From Methylosinus sp. C49 (lineage in GTDB: Bacteria; Pseudomonadota; Alphaproteobacteria; Rhizobiales; Beijerinckiaceae): a DNA stretch of 64,000 nucleotides. Every line of letters begins with the position of its first letter. The stretch's first letter is position 1. Shown piece after piece: positions 25,643 to 34,787 of this stretch. The notes under the pieces were generated by a model. The model worked only from the letters and a program-made list of their open reading frames with translations. It did not search any database and was not told the DNA's origin. The DNA is taken from the NCBI RefSeq assembly GCF_009936375.1, contig NZ_AP022333.1:62001-126000 (forward strand), given 5' to 3'. A program made the position numbers and the translations under genes.

Positions 25643-28457
25643 TCGGGACCTCGCTTCGCGTCGATCGTGACGAGAATCTCGTTCAGCGCGGGGCCGAGTT
25701 CCCGCAGCATGCGCGGCGAGATGATTTCGGTATGCGGACAATCGAAGGCGACGAATTTCAGCGCGCCGACATAGGGCCGCCAGGTCTCCTCGACGTCCAT
25801 GCCTTCCGGCAGAGTGCGCAGCGCGACGAAGAGCGTCGCCTCGCCTTCGTAGCGAGGCGTCCGCGCCGAGGCGAGAAGGCGGACCGAGTCCTCGTAATTG
25901 GCCATGATATGGCCAAACATCTCCGCCTTCTCGCGCGCGAGCGTCGAATCGAGCGCTTCTTGCGAAGCGTCCATGAACAGCGCCTTCTCGCGCTCGATCT
26001 CCGCTTCGCCCGCCGCATCGAGCGGCTTGCTCCAATCCTGGATTTCCGACGGATAGGTGTCGAGCAGGCCGAGAAAAGCGATCTCCTCGCCCTCCGCCGA
26101 AAGCCGCGCCGCAATGGCTTGCGCCACGACGCCGCCGAGCGAATAGCCGAGCAGCCGATAGGGACCGCGCGGCTGAATCTCGCGCAGCGTCGCGAGATGC
26201 CGGTCGCAAACGTCCTCCATATTGCGGCAGGAGGCGATCGGCCCCGAAGGCCGCGGCGATTGCAGCGCGATCACCGGCCAATCGCTGCGCAGATAGCGCG
26301 TCAGCACGCCGAATTGCCAGGAGAAGCCCGAGGCCGGATGGATGCAGACGAGCGGCGGCCCCTCGCCCGCGCGCAGTCGCAGCGTCTCGGCGAAGCCGGC
26401 GCGGCGATCCTCCTCGCGCCGCTCCGCGAATAATTCGCGCGCGAGGCTCTCGACGCTCGGCGCGGCCATCAGCTGGCCGACCGAGACGGAGACCTTCATC
26501 TCGCGCTGAGTATCCGCGGCGAGGCGCATCGCCAGCAGCGAATGTCCGCCGAGCGCGAAGAAATCATCGTCCGCGTCGAGCTGGTCGACGCCGAGCGCGC
26601 GAGCGAAGAGATCGGCGAGCGCCATCTCGACGCCGGGCGTCGGCTTGCGTCCGTGGCGGCGCGGCGCAGCCTCCGGCTCCGGCAGCGCCTTGCGATCGAG
26701 CTTGCCGCTGGCGGAGAGCGGAAATTCCGGCAAGCGCACAATAGCCGTCGGCGTCATATGCGCCGGAAGCCTCTGCGCCACAGCACGGCGCAGCGCCTCG
26801 ACGTCGATCTCGACGCCCGCGACCACATATCCAATGAGCCGCCGTTCATCCGCGCCGACGAGGCCGCCCGCCGCGGAGACTCGCGCGACGACCGCCGCCT
26901 GTTCCACGCCAGGCTGCTCGGCGAGGACGCTCTCGATCTCGCCGAGCTCGATGCGCTGGCCGCGAATCTTGATCTGATCGTCGCTGCGCCCGAGATAGTC
27001 GAGCGCGCCGTCCGGCCGCCGGCGGACGATATCCCCGGTGCGATACATTCGCTCGCCCGCGGCCTGCGGATCGGCGACGAAACGGCTCGCCGTCAGCGAC
27101 GGCCGCCGCAAATAGCCCTCGGCGAGCTGGACGCCGGTCAGATAGAGATCGCCGGCGACGCCGATCGGCGCCTCCCGCAGCCAGGCGTCGAGCACGCGCA
27201 CGCCCGTGTTCCAAACGGGCCTGCCGATCGGAACGCCCGTCGTCTCGAGGCCCGCGAGGGCCGCGCCGAAGGCCGGTTGAAAGGTCACGTCCACCGCCGC
27301 CTCGGTCGGACCGTAGAGATTGTGCAGCGGAACGCCGAACAGCGCCCCGAAGTCTTCCGCCAGCTCGCGCGACAGCGCCTCGCCGCTGCAGAAGACGCGG
27401 CGCAGACTCTCCGCCTCGGCGGCACGCGCGGCGTCGGTCGCCGCGACGAAGGCGGCGAGCATGGAGGGAACGAAATGCAGCGTGGTGACGCGATGCGCGC
27501 GGATGAGCCGCAGAATCTCCGCGGGATCGCGATGCGCCTCCGGCGGCGCCATGACGAGAGCCGCGCCTGCCATCAGCGGCCAGAAGAACTCCCAAACGGA
27601 GACGTCGAAGCTCGATGGCGTCTTCTGCAGCACGACGTCGCCGGCGCCGAAGCCATATTCGTGCTGCATCCACAGCAGCCGGTTGACGATGGCGCGATGC
27701 GAGACGACGACGCCCTTCGGTCGGCCCGTGGAGCCAGATGTGTAGATCACATAGGCCGGATCATCGGGCGTGACGGGAGAGACGAAATCCGCCTCCTCCG
27801 CTTCGTCGATCTGCGGCACGAGGTCGAAGGCGAGCAGCGGCGCCAGCCCCTCGAACCGGCTTGCCGACGCCTCGTCCGTGACGATGAGGCGCGGCGCTCC
27901 GTCCTCGACCATGAAGTGGAGACGCTCGTCGGGATAGCTCGTGTCGAGCGGCAAATAGGCGGCGCCGGCCTGCTGCGCCGCCATCAGCGCGACGGCGAGC
28001 CGCGCCGAGCGCGGCAATGCCACCGCGACGAGATCGCCGCGCCCGACCCCGGCCTCGGCGAGCGCGCGCGCCAATCGCGCAGCGTCCGAGGCGTCTTCAG
28101 ATCGTCGCGCATCAGCCGCTGCGCGGCGCGACCGGATCGGCTTCGCCTGTCAGATCGATGAAGTCCGGCTCCGGCAGATCGACCGCTTGCACATTGTTCG
28201 GCACGAGCTGCGCAGGCCCCTCCTCCGTCTCCACGAAGTGCGCATGGACGAGATCGGCCTCCGCGAGCCCTAGACGGACCGCGGCGCTGAAGCAGGCGAC
28301 GTCCACCCTGCCGTTCAGCTCGACATATTGCGCGACGACATAAGCGTTGGCGGCGGCGGCGAGCTGCTCCGCCATCCATATGCCGGGCTGCGCCGCGACG
28401 AGCGGAAGCGTCTGTGCAGCCGCGAGCGGCCGCTCTGGAGCGATGTCTGCGAGCACG
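25639..28457 (-). pseudogene. entF: EntF-like NRPS with most of the condensation domain deleted and frame broken
   Basis: From the GTG at 28457 the frame encodes the start of an EntF condensation domain (LPLVAAQPGIWMAEQLAAAA to DFIDLTGEADPVAP) and stops at 28112. A second frame just downstream reads AAQRLMRDDLKTP, still condensation-like. A third, open from about 28152 to 25639, carries adenylation (YTSGSTGRPKGVVVSHRAIV, NLYGPTEAAVDVTF, KIRGQRIELGEIE), carrier (FFALGGHSLLAMRLAA) and thioesterase (GYSLGGVVAQAIAARL) domains. About 370 residues, including the HHxxxDG site and the start of the adenylation domain, are missing. The downstream part could only be made from an internal start (for example TTG at 28074), and amide formation should fail. 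Confidence 0.85.
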
Positions 28458-28512
28458 ATCAGTCCTTTGAAAATCGAAACGTCACGAAACAAAACAGGCG
28501 CGAAACGACGCG

Positions 28513-28722
28513 TCAGCCGGCCTCTGCGCATGGGCGCATGTCGATCCAATGATCGTCGACATATTGCATGCATTGCAGGCGCGTCCCCGGACCGAAGACA
28601 CGGCGCCATCCTTTCGGATCGGCGGAGAAATCGGGCCACAGGCTGTATTGCGCCCGGGAGTTGACGAGAACGACGAAGCTCAGACGCTCGTCGTCGAAGG
28701 GATTGATCTGCGCGTCATCCAT
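28513..28722 (-). CDS. MbtH-like protein
   Basis: The 69-aa product has the MbtH signature: NPFDDERLSFVVLVNSRAQY, SLWPDFSADPKGWRRVFGP and CMQYVDDHWIDMRP. MbtH proteins bind and activate NRPS adenylation domains. The ATG at 28722 follows GAAGGAG and overlaps the end of the PepSY gene by 8 bp. It precedes the damaged EntF-like NRPS and is itself intact, which suggests the NRPS damage is recent. Confidence 0.95.
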   Translation of the reverse strand: MDDAQINPFDDERLSFVVLVNSRAQYSLWPDFSADPKGWRRVFGPGTRLQCMQYVDDHWIDMRPCAEAG

Positions 28723-30376
28723 GGATGTCGTCTCCTTCACCAGCGCCGACCGCAACAGCGCATCCGCTCGAAGAAACTGGAATTGCGGAGCCTGGGGCCG
28801 GCTCCTGCCCTCGCGTCGACCAGACGCTGTCCGACGGCCCCAGCTCCACGCGGCGCGCCGTTACGCGCGCCATAGCCACAAAGCAGAGCGCCGCGCACAA
28901 AGCGACGATATCGACGCCGACACTGATCGGATCGGCCGCCGCCCAAGGCCCGAGGCTTGGCTCCGCCAGAGCGACCGCGCTGGTGAGGGGAAGCGAGAGA
29001 GCGCCGACCGCCGCGACATAGGCCAGCTCGATTCCAGCGCGCGCCGCGCCGCGCAGAAACGCGAAGGCGAGAACGCCGAAGAACACGGCGTGATAGATTC
29101 CATGTCGCCACGCCTCGACGTCCTCGACATGGCCATAGAGCCATTTGGTGGAGGCAATGGCGAAAGAGAGCGCGCAGACGCATCCTGAGCACACGCCGAT
29201 CGACGCCGCCGCCATGAGGCGCGAGGCCGTCGTTTGCATGACCTGCTCCCCATGGCGACGCACGGTCCGCCGACGCGATTCGATCCATAAAAGATTGCCG
29301 GAATAGAACAGGAAGGCGCCGGCGAGGCCGAGGAAGAAATAGGCCCAGCGCACGGGCTCGCCACCATAGCTGCCGAAGTGCAGCGCGAAGAATGGCGATA
29401 CGGCGGCCGTCCAGCCGCTCTGCTTCTCCGGGAGATAATCCACATTGACGACTTCTCCGGTCGCGCCACGCACGACGGCGAAGCCGCCGCCACGCGACAG
29501 AAAGCGCGGATCCTCTCCGACGACGCGCACCAGCGCGCCGCGCGTATCCGCGTCGCGATAATGCAGGCTGATCGGCGAGAACTGCGGCGAGACGGATTCG
29601 ACGGCCGCGGCCAATTCCGCGACCTTCTTCATCGGCGCCTTCTGCTCGTCGCGCTTTGCGCCTCCGAAAGGGCCGGTCGAGCGCATGATCGTCGGCAGCC
29701 TGCCATCGTAGACGACATGATCCAAAGCGTCATAGATCGGCTCGTGCAGGCCGAACACCACCGCTGTCAGCGCGATGACGAGATGGAAGGGGAAGCTCGC
29801 GACGCCGACGAGATTATGCGCATCGAGCCACATTCGCTTAAGATTCGCGGTGAGTCGTAGCGCCAGAAAATCCTTGGCGATGGAGGGCAGAACCAGCATG
29901 AGGCCGGAGACGAGCGCTAAGGCATAGACGGCGCTCACGACGCCCATCACGGTCGTTCCCGTCTCGCGGTCGAGAGGGAGGCCGGCGGTTCGATGGATCG
30001 AATCCACAAAGGCGCCGACGCCGAAAGCGTTCGAGCGCTCAGTGCGCAATTCGCCGTCCGCGCCGAGCGTCGCCGACCAGACGACATCGTCGTTGCGGCT
30101 CTTGCGCCAAGTCAAGCGGGCCGGCTCGTTCGCTGTCGCGAGCCGGAGCGTGAAGTCTTTGGCCGCCTCGGGCCGCGCCGCCAATGTCTTCTCGATGAGA
30201 CGATCGGCGTCCTCGGTCGCAATGGAGCCGCCGGTGGGAGGCGAAGCCCAATGGGAGAGCGGCTCCGCGAAGACGGTGAGCGCGCCGGCGTAGAAGCAGA
30301 CGAAGAGCAGCATGCCGGTCACAATGCCGGTCCATGTGTGAACGCTCTTGTAGAGCCGCAAGATCTCGCCGCGCAT
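28715..30376 (-). CDS. PepSY-domain transmembrane protein of siderophore uptake
   Basis: The 553-aa protein starts with KSVHTWTGIVTGMLLFVCFY (first helix of PepSY_TM proteins). It has PepSY-like periplasmic segments and further helices (VMGVVSAVYALALVSGLMLV, AYFFLGLAGAFLFYSGNLLW), then an extra C-terminal block of four or more helices up to about residue 500. Members next to TonB receptors are thought to act in inner-membrane ferric-siderophore reduction. It lies between two small membrane proteins and mbtH. The C-terminal extension is longer than in the homologue at 52333-53613. Confidence 0.88.
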   Translation of the reverse strand: MRGEILRLYKSVHTWTGIVTGMLLFVCFYAGALTVFAEPLSHWASPPTGGSIATEDADRLIEKTLAARPEAAKDFTLRLATANEPARLTWRKSRNDDVVWSATLGADGELRTERSNAFGVGAFVDSIHRTAGLPLDRETGTTVMGVVSAVYALALVSGLMLVLPSIAKDFLALRLTANLKRMWLDAHNLVGVASFPFHLVIALTAVVFGLHEPIYDALDHVVYDGRLPTIMRSTGPFGGAKRDEQKAPMKKVAELAAAVESVSPQFSPISLHYRDADTRGALVRVVGEDPRFLSRGGGFAVVRGATGEVVNVDYLPEKQSGWTAAVSPFFALHFGSYGGEPVRWAYFFLGLAGAFLFYSGNLLWIESRRRTVRRHGEQVMQTTASRLMAAASIGVCSGCVCALSFAIASTKWLYGHVEDVEAWRHGIYHAVFFGVLAFAFLRGAARAGIELAYVAAVGALSLPLTSAVALAEPSLGPWAAADPISVGVDIVALCAALCFVAMARVTARRVELGPSDSVWSTRGQEPAPGSAIPVSSSGCAVAVGAGEGDDIHG

Positions 30377-30385
30377 GTCTCGTCC

Positions 30386-30670
30386 TCAGTGCAGAAGTCG
30401 CCGACAGAGATAGAGTCCGCCGAAGGCGAGAAGATTGGCGCCGCCCAGCCACAGAAAGGCGGCGCGTCCGCTGCGAAACAGAAAGACGAGACTGGCGACG
30501 CCGAGCCAGATCGGCGCAACGAGCCACATGACGAATTGATATTTGTTGCGCGCCTCGAGGCCGCCGGGGCCGGCGACGGCGAAGAGGCCGGCGAGAGCGA
30601 CCGCCAATGTGAAGCCCAGCGAAGTGCCGGCCACGCTTTTGCTCAGCCAATCGGAGCGAAACTCGGCCAT
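30386..30670 (-). CDS. Small membrane protein of iron-uptake cassettes
   Basis: The 94-aa product has about three hydrophobic helices (VAGTSLGFTLAVALAGLFAV, QFVMWLVAPIWLGVASLVFL, AFLWLGGANLLAFGGLYL). It resembles the short DUF3649-type proteins often encoded between a TonB siderophore receptor and a PepSY protein. The exact family name is from memory. It is 9 bp before the PepSY gene and 2 bp after the next small gene, clearly one operon. Biochemical role unknown. Confidence 0.8.
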   Translation of the reverse strand: MAEFRSDWLSKSVAGTSLGFTLAVALAGLFAVAGPGGLEARNKYQFVMWLVAPIWLGVASLVFLFRSGRAAFLWLGGANLLAFGGLYLCRRLLH

Positions 30671-30672
30671 GC

Positions 30673-30936
30673 CTATTTCTTCCCTTTCAGAGCCACGAGG
30701 CTCGGCAGCGCGATCAACAGCGGCATCAGCGCGGCGAGCGTCGCGAAGAAGGCGGTCGAGGATTCGAGACGTATCGTCCAGACCAACCAAGCGGCGAGGA
30801 GAAAGGCCGCCGCAAAGAGGCCCGCCTTCCGCCACCGAAGGCGCGAGAGCGATTGGCGCGGCGAGGCGAGATAGAGACAGGCTGCGCCGGCGACGACGAG
30901 GGCGAGAGCCGATGAAGTGATGAGCGCCGCCGACAT
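30673..30936 (-). CDS. Small membrane protein of iron-uptake cassettes
   Basis: The 87-aa product has three hydrophobic stretches (LITSSALALVVAGAACLYL, AGLFAAAFLLAAWLVWTI, FATLAALMPLLIALPSLVAL) and a positively charged end (KGKK). It looks like DUF3325-type small membrane proteins found with siderophore receptors. It starts 10 bp after the receptor gene and leads directly into the next small membrane gene. Function unknown beyond association with siderophore uptake. Confidence 0.78.
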   Translation of the reverse strand: MSAALITSSALALVVAGAACLYLASPRQSLSRLRWRKAGLFAAAFLLAAWLVWTIRLESSTAFFATLAALMPLLIALPSLVALKGKK

Positions 30937-30946
30937 TTCGCTGTCC

Positions 30947-33235
30947 TCAGAAATCGACAGTCGCGGACAGGAGAACCGTTCGCGGCGAGCTCAATGTGAC
31001 GATGCCATCCGCGAAATAGGACCCGGCCCAATAATTGTGATCGAGCAGATTATTCGCATTGGCGCGGAAGGTGACCTTCTTGTCGAGCAGCTGTGTCGAA
31101 TAGCGCAGGCCCGCGTCGAGACGCGCCCATTCGGGAATTTTCTGCGTGTTGGCGGAGTTGACGAATTGCGCGCTCGTGTAGACGACGCGCCCTTCGAGCG
31201 TCAGCCCCGGAACGAAAGGCGTATCCCATTCGCCGCCGAGATTGACCTGCCATTTCGGCGTGCCATATGCCGTCTTGCCGTCGAGCTGGCCATTCGCCGT
31301 CTTGGTGAGCACGCCGATCGTATAGGAAGCGCCGCCGAGAATGCGCACGCCTTCGACGACCTCGCCGAACACACTCCACTCTATGCCCTGGTTTCGCTGG
31401 CGCCCGTCGGAATTGTAGACGTTTCCGCTCTTGATGAGGCTCGGCTTCTCGATCTCGTAGAAGCTCAGCGTGTTGGCGACCGTTCCGGCGTCCCATTTGA
31501 CGCCCGTCTCGATCTGCCGCGATTTATAGGGCGGAAACATCTGATTATAATTCGCAGCCGCCGTGTCGGTGACGCGGTCGCCCTGGGTCAGGCCCTCGAT
31601 GTAATTGGCGTAGAGCGACATGGGTATCGGCAGAGGCTTGATGATGAGGCCGAAAGCGGGAGTCACCGCGCTGTCGTCGTAATAATTCGTCTCGGCGCCG
31701 GTCGTCGTATTATAGCTCTTCGTCTGAACACGCTGCGCGCGCAGGCCGAGAATGAGCTGCGCGCGATCGTCGAAAGCCGAGAGCGTATCGGCGAGGGCGA
31801 TGCTCGACAGCGTCGTATCTGTCGACTTCGGCGCTTCTCCCGGATCGCGCGCCATGAGCGGCGTGACGGGAAAATAAATGCTCGACACAAAGGTCGAGCT
31901 GCGCTGAAAGGTCGAGCCGGTCTTCGATTCGAGATTGGCCGCGCTCAAAGACAATCGGTGGCCGATGTCGAAAGTTCTGAAATCGGCGCGCAGTCCGCCT
32001 TGAAACGAAATCGTGTCGGTATAGCCGCGCAGATTAATGGCGGTTCCGCTGTAGCGGCCGAGGACATTGACATTGGTCGCGACGGTCGAATTCGTCAGCC
32101 CGTTGAAGCGCGCGTCGATCGCGCCGGCGCTCGCGAACAGGGTGACATTGTCGGCGAGATCATATTCCACGCGCCCCATGGCGCCGGAATTGTTCATTCG
32201 GCCAGAGAGTCCGCGGAAGATATTATTGCTGGAATCCGGCGCGGCGGCGACGCCGGTTCCGGTGAAGCTCGCCATCATCGGGACGCCGCCGCGCGCGATC
32301 TCCTGGTTGAAATAGGCGTCGAGCGCGATGCGCAGCTTCTCGCCCCGATAGTCGAGCGCGAGCGCCTCGAGCCCGCGTTCGCGCGATTGATAGTCGAGCG
32401 TCGTGTCGCCGCCACGATAGGCGCCATTGAAGCGAACGCCGAAGGCGTTGTCCTGGCCGAAGCGCCTACCGACATCGATATGCGTTCCGAATTGCGAATT
32501 CGACGTATAATCGGCGGTGACGCTCGTCACGGGCGTGTCGCCGGCCTGCTTGGTGACGAGATTGATCGATCCGCCGACGGCGCCATAGGGAGCCATGCCG
32601 CTCAACAGCGCGGCCGGCCCCTTCAGCACCTCGACGCGCTCCAGAAACTCCGTCGGCACGCGGCCATCCGGCGCGACGCCATAGAGTCCGTTGAGCGCCG
32701 TCTCGCTGACGAGAACGGAAAAGCCGCGAATGCGGAAATTCTCGCGGACCTGACCGGAAGACACGGTGAAGCGCACGGAAGGATCATTCTCGAGCACGTC
32801 GGAGAGCGTGCGCGCCTGCTGGTTCTCGATGAGCTTCGACGTGTAGCTCGTCACATTGAAAGGCGTGTCGAGAAAATCGCGATTGCCGAGCATTCCGAGA
32901 CGCGCGCCGCGCGCGGCCTGGCCTCCCGCATATTCCTTCGGAAGATTGCCGAGCTCGGCTTGCGATGGAGCCGGAAACAGCACGGGCGCCGCAGATGGCG
33001 TCGCGCCGACGGGCGGCGAAGGCGCGCGCCTCTGCGCCGGCGTTGTCGCAGCACGAGCTCGCGCTCGCCCGACATGCGCGGCGGCTGCGTTCTGCCGAAC
33101 GACCGGCCGCGGCTTCTCTTTGGGCGCATCGACTGCGACAGCGGGCAATGACGTGACGCCCGGCTCCGCATGCGCGGGGCCATCGACGCCGAGAAGCAAA
33201 AGCGCCGCCGCGCTAAGCAGCCTGCCCCCATCCAT
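30947..33235 (-). CDS. TonB-dependent siderophore receptor
   Basis: The 762-aa outer-membrane receptor has a signal peptide (LLSAAALLLLGVDGPAHA), an Ala/Pro/Arg-rich segment and a plug domain (ARTLSDVLENDPSVRFTVSS, ENFRIRGFSV, RVEVLKGPAALLSGMAPYGA, GGSINLVTKQA). A 22-strand-type barrel follows, ending TVLLSATVDF with a terminal Phe. No STN domain is present. It heads the operon that contains the PepSY, mbtH and ent genes, so its substrate is probably the catecholate siderophore or a breakdown product. The ATG at 33235 starts a clean signal peptide; ATGs at 33301 and 33373 are alternatives. Confidence 0.92.
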   Translation of the reverse strand: MDGGRLLSAAALLLLGVDGPAHAEPGVTSLPAVAVDAPKEKPRPVVRQNAAAAHVGRARARAATTPAQRRAPSPPVGATPSAAPVLFPAPSQAELGNLPKEYAGGQAARGARLGMLGNRDFLDTPFNVTSYTSKLIENQQARTLSDVLENDPSVRFTVSSGQVRENFRIRGFSVLVSETALNGLYGVAPDGRVPTEFLERVEVLKGPAALLSGMAPYGAVGGSINLVTKQAGDTPVTSVTADYTSNSQFGTHIDVGRRFGQDNAFGVRFNGAYRGGDTTLDYQSRERGLEALALDYRGEKLRIALDAYFNQEIARGGVPMMASFTGTGVAAAPDSSNNIFRGLSGRMNNSGAMGRVEYDLADNVTLFASAGAIDARFNGLTNSTVATNVNVLGRYSGTAINLRGYTDTISFQGGLRADFRTFDIGHRLSLSAANLESKTGSTFQRSSTFVSSIYFPVTPLMARDPGEAPKSTDTTLSSIALADTLSAFDDRAQLILGLRAQRVQTKSYNTTTGAETNYYDDSAVTPAFGLIIKPLPIPMSLYANYIEGLTQGDRVTDTAAANYNQMFPPYKSRQIETGVKWDAGTVANTLSFYEIEKPSLIKSGNVYNSDGRQRNQGIEWSVFGEVVEGVRILGGASYTIGVLTKTANGQLDGKTAYGTPKWQVNLGGEWDTPFVPGLTLEGRVVYTSAQFVNSANTQKIPEWARLDAGLRYSTQLLDKKVTFRANANNLLDHNYWAGSYFADGIVTLSSPRTVLLSATVDF

Positions 33236-33624
33236 GCAGCTATCGGGCCGTGATTTTACTTGAGACCGACTGGATATCCGAGGCAAGCGAGGGCTGCGCA
33301 TTTCGACATATACCTTATTTTGCTCATATATCGTAACTGTATTAATAGTATTAACCGAAACCCATGAGGTCAATAGTGGCGACGCTTATATTGAAACAGT
33401 TACGAATAGCAATTTGTATATATTAAACAAAAATATGTGCGGCATCAGCGCCCAAATGTGGAATTGTTATACTTTCAAACAAGCGCAATCCTCGGGCTCG
33501 GCCGGCCTCTCCGACGTGATCGCTCGCGCCGACTTAGACCAACCCTCCGAGAGGCCGACTCACATGAGGGATTTCCGAGTCGCCTGAAATTTGATTCGAC
33601 CTGGCGAACACATGGAGGTTCGTC
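33236..33624. promoter_or_regulatory. Upstream region of the siderophore operon, with an inverted repeat pair
   Basis: The 33300-33430 stretch is strongly A/T-rich against a GC-rich background and must hold the receptor-operon promoter. CGTAACTGT at 33332-33340 and its exact complement ACAGTTACG at 33396-33404 form a 9-bp inverted pair 55 bp apart, which could be two operator half-sites or bind a looping regulator. The remainder to 33624 is the left flank of the IS630 remnant; no clear terminal repeat was found. Confidence 0.5.
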
Positions 33625-34688
33625 ATGGCGGCGGCGATTGGGCTTCGGGGCGATTACGACGCACGCTCCTTGCGGGCGAAGCGAAGCGTTCGAAGGGCGG
33701 GGCGCAAGCGCGCCGTCTTCTCGCCCTGGCGTCGGTCTACGACGGCGGCGCGCGCAGCGAGGCGGCGAAGATCGGCGGCGTCACTCTCCAGGTCGTTCGC
33801 GACTGGGTGCGGCGTTTCAACGCCGAGGGGCCCGACGGGCTCGTCGACCGCAAGGCGCCCGGAGAACCCCTCGCGGCTCGACGACGCACATCGCGCCGCA
33901 CTGGCGGCGCTCATCGAAGAGGGGCCGACGCCTGCCATTCATGGCGTCGTGCGCTGGCGGATCGTCGATCTATGTCAGTGGCCATTCGAGGAGCTTCGCG
34001 TCGTCGTCTCGGAACAGACCATGAGCCGCGAACTGTGCAAAATGGGCTATCGCAAGCTGTCGGCGCGGCCGCGTCATCATGCCCAGGCCGAAGGCGCTAT
34101 CGAGGATTTTAAAAAAGTTTCCCAGCTCGTCTGGAGGAAATCGCGCGCGAAAAGCGCGTCGCCTCCGACAAAATAGAAATCTGGTTCGAGGACGAGGCGC
34201 GCATCGGCCAGAAGAACAAGATCACGCGCCGATGGGCGAAACGCGGATCGCGGCCGAGCGCGCCCCACGATCAGCGCACCGCCTCGACCTACATATTCGG
34301 TGCCATCTGTCCAAAGGACGGCAAGGGCGCGGCGCTGGTTCTCCCCGCCTGCAACACCTATGCGATGAGTCTGCTCCTCGTCGAAATCAGCAAAGCTGTC
34401 ACGCCAGGCGCCCACGCCGCTCTCGTCATCGACCGCGCCGGCTGGCACATGACCGACAAGCTGGTCGTGCCGTCCAACATCACGCTTGTTCCGTTGCCGG
34501 CGAAATGTCCAGAACTGAACCCGGCCGAAAACGTCTGGCAGTTTCTGCGCGAGAACTGGTTGTCCAACCGCGTCTTCAAATCCTACGACGATATCGTCGA
34601 TCATTGTTGCGCCGCCTGGAACAAGCTCATCGACCAGCCGTGGCGCATCATGTCCATCGGGCTGCGTGAATGGGCGCATGGGTTTTGA
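33625..34688 (+). pseudogene. IS630-family transposase, frameshifted
   Basis: Pieces of one IS630 transposase lie in changing frames: MAAAIGLRGDYDARSLR (33625 on), then GEAKRSKGGAQARRLLALAS through LVDRKAPG in a second frame, then RLDDAHRAALAALIEEGPTP to AIEDFKK in the first, then LEEIAREKRVASDKIEIWFE with EDEARIGQKNKITRRWAKRG, VIDRAGWHMTDKL and PELNPAENVWQFLRENW to the stop at 34688. The DDE residues are present. The shifts near 33675 and 33865 look like mutations. The last, at the A6 run at 34111-34116, could be the programmed -1 shift some IS630 relatives use. No terminal repeats were recognised. Confidence 0.85.
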
Positions 34689-34787
34689 TCAGTGAGGATT
34701 GGGATAAGTCCGGCGAACATAGCGCCAACCCGACCGCGAGAAAAATTCGCGATACAGAACCACAGACTGCACCGCAACCCGGCTCCT

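Noticed and set aside
30917-33151. 744-aa plus-strand open frame opposite the siderophore receptor
   Set aside because: Arg/Asp/Ile-rich composition typical of antisense frames; the minus strand holds an unmistakable TonB receptor.
33437-34750. Terminal inverted repeats for the IS630 remnant
   Set aside because: I compared the sequence around 33550-33620 with 34690-34760 and found no convincing matching ends.
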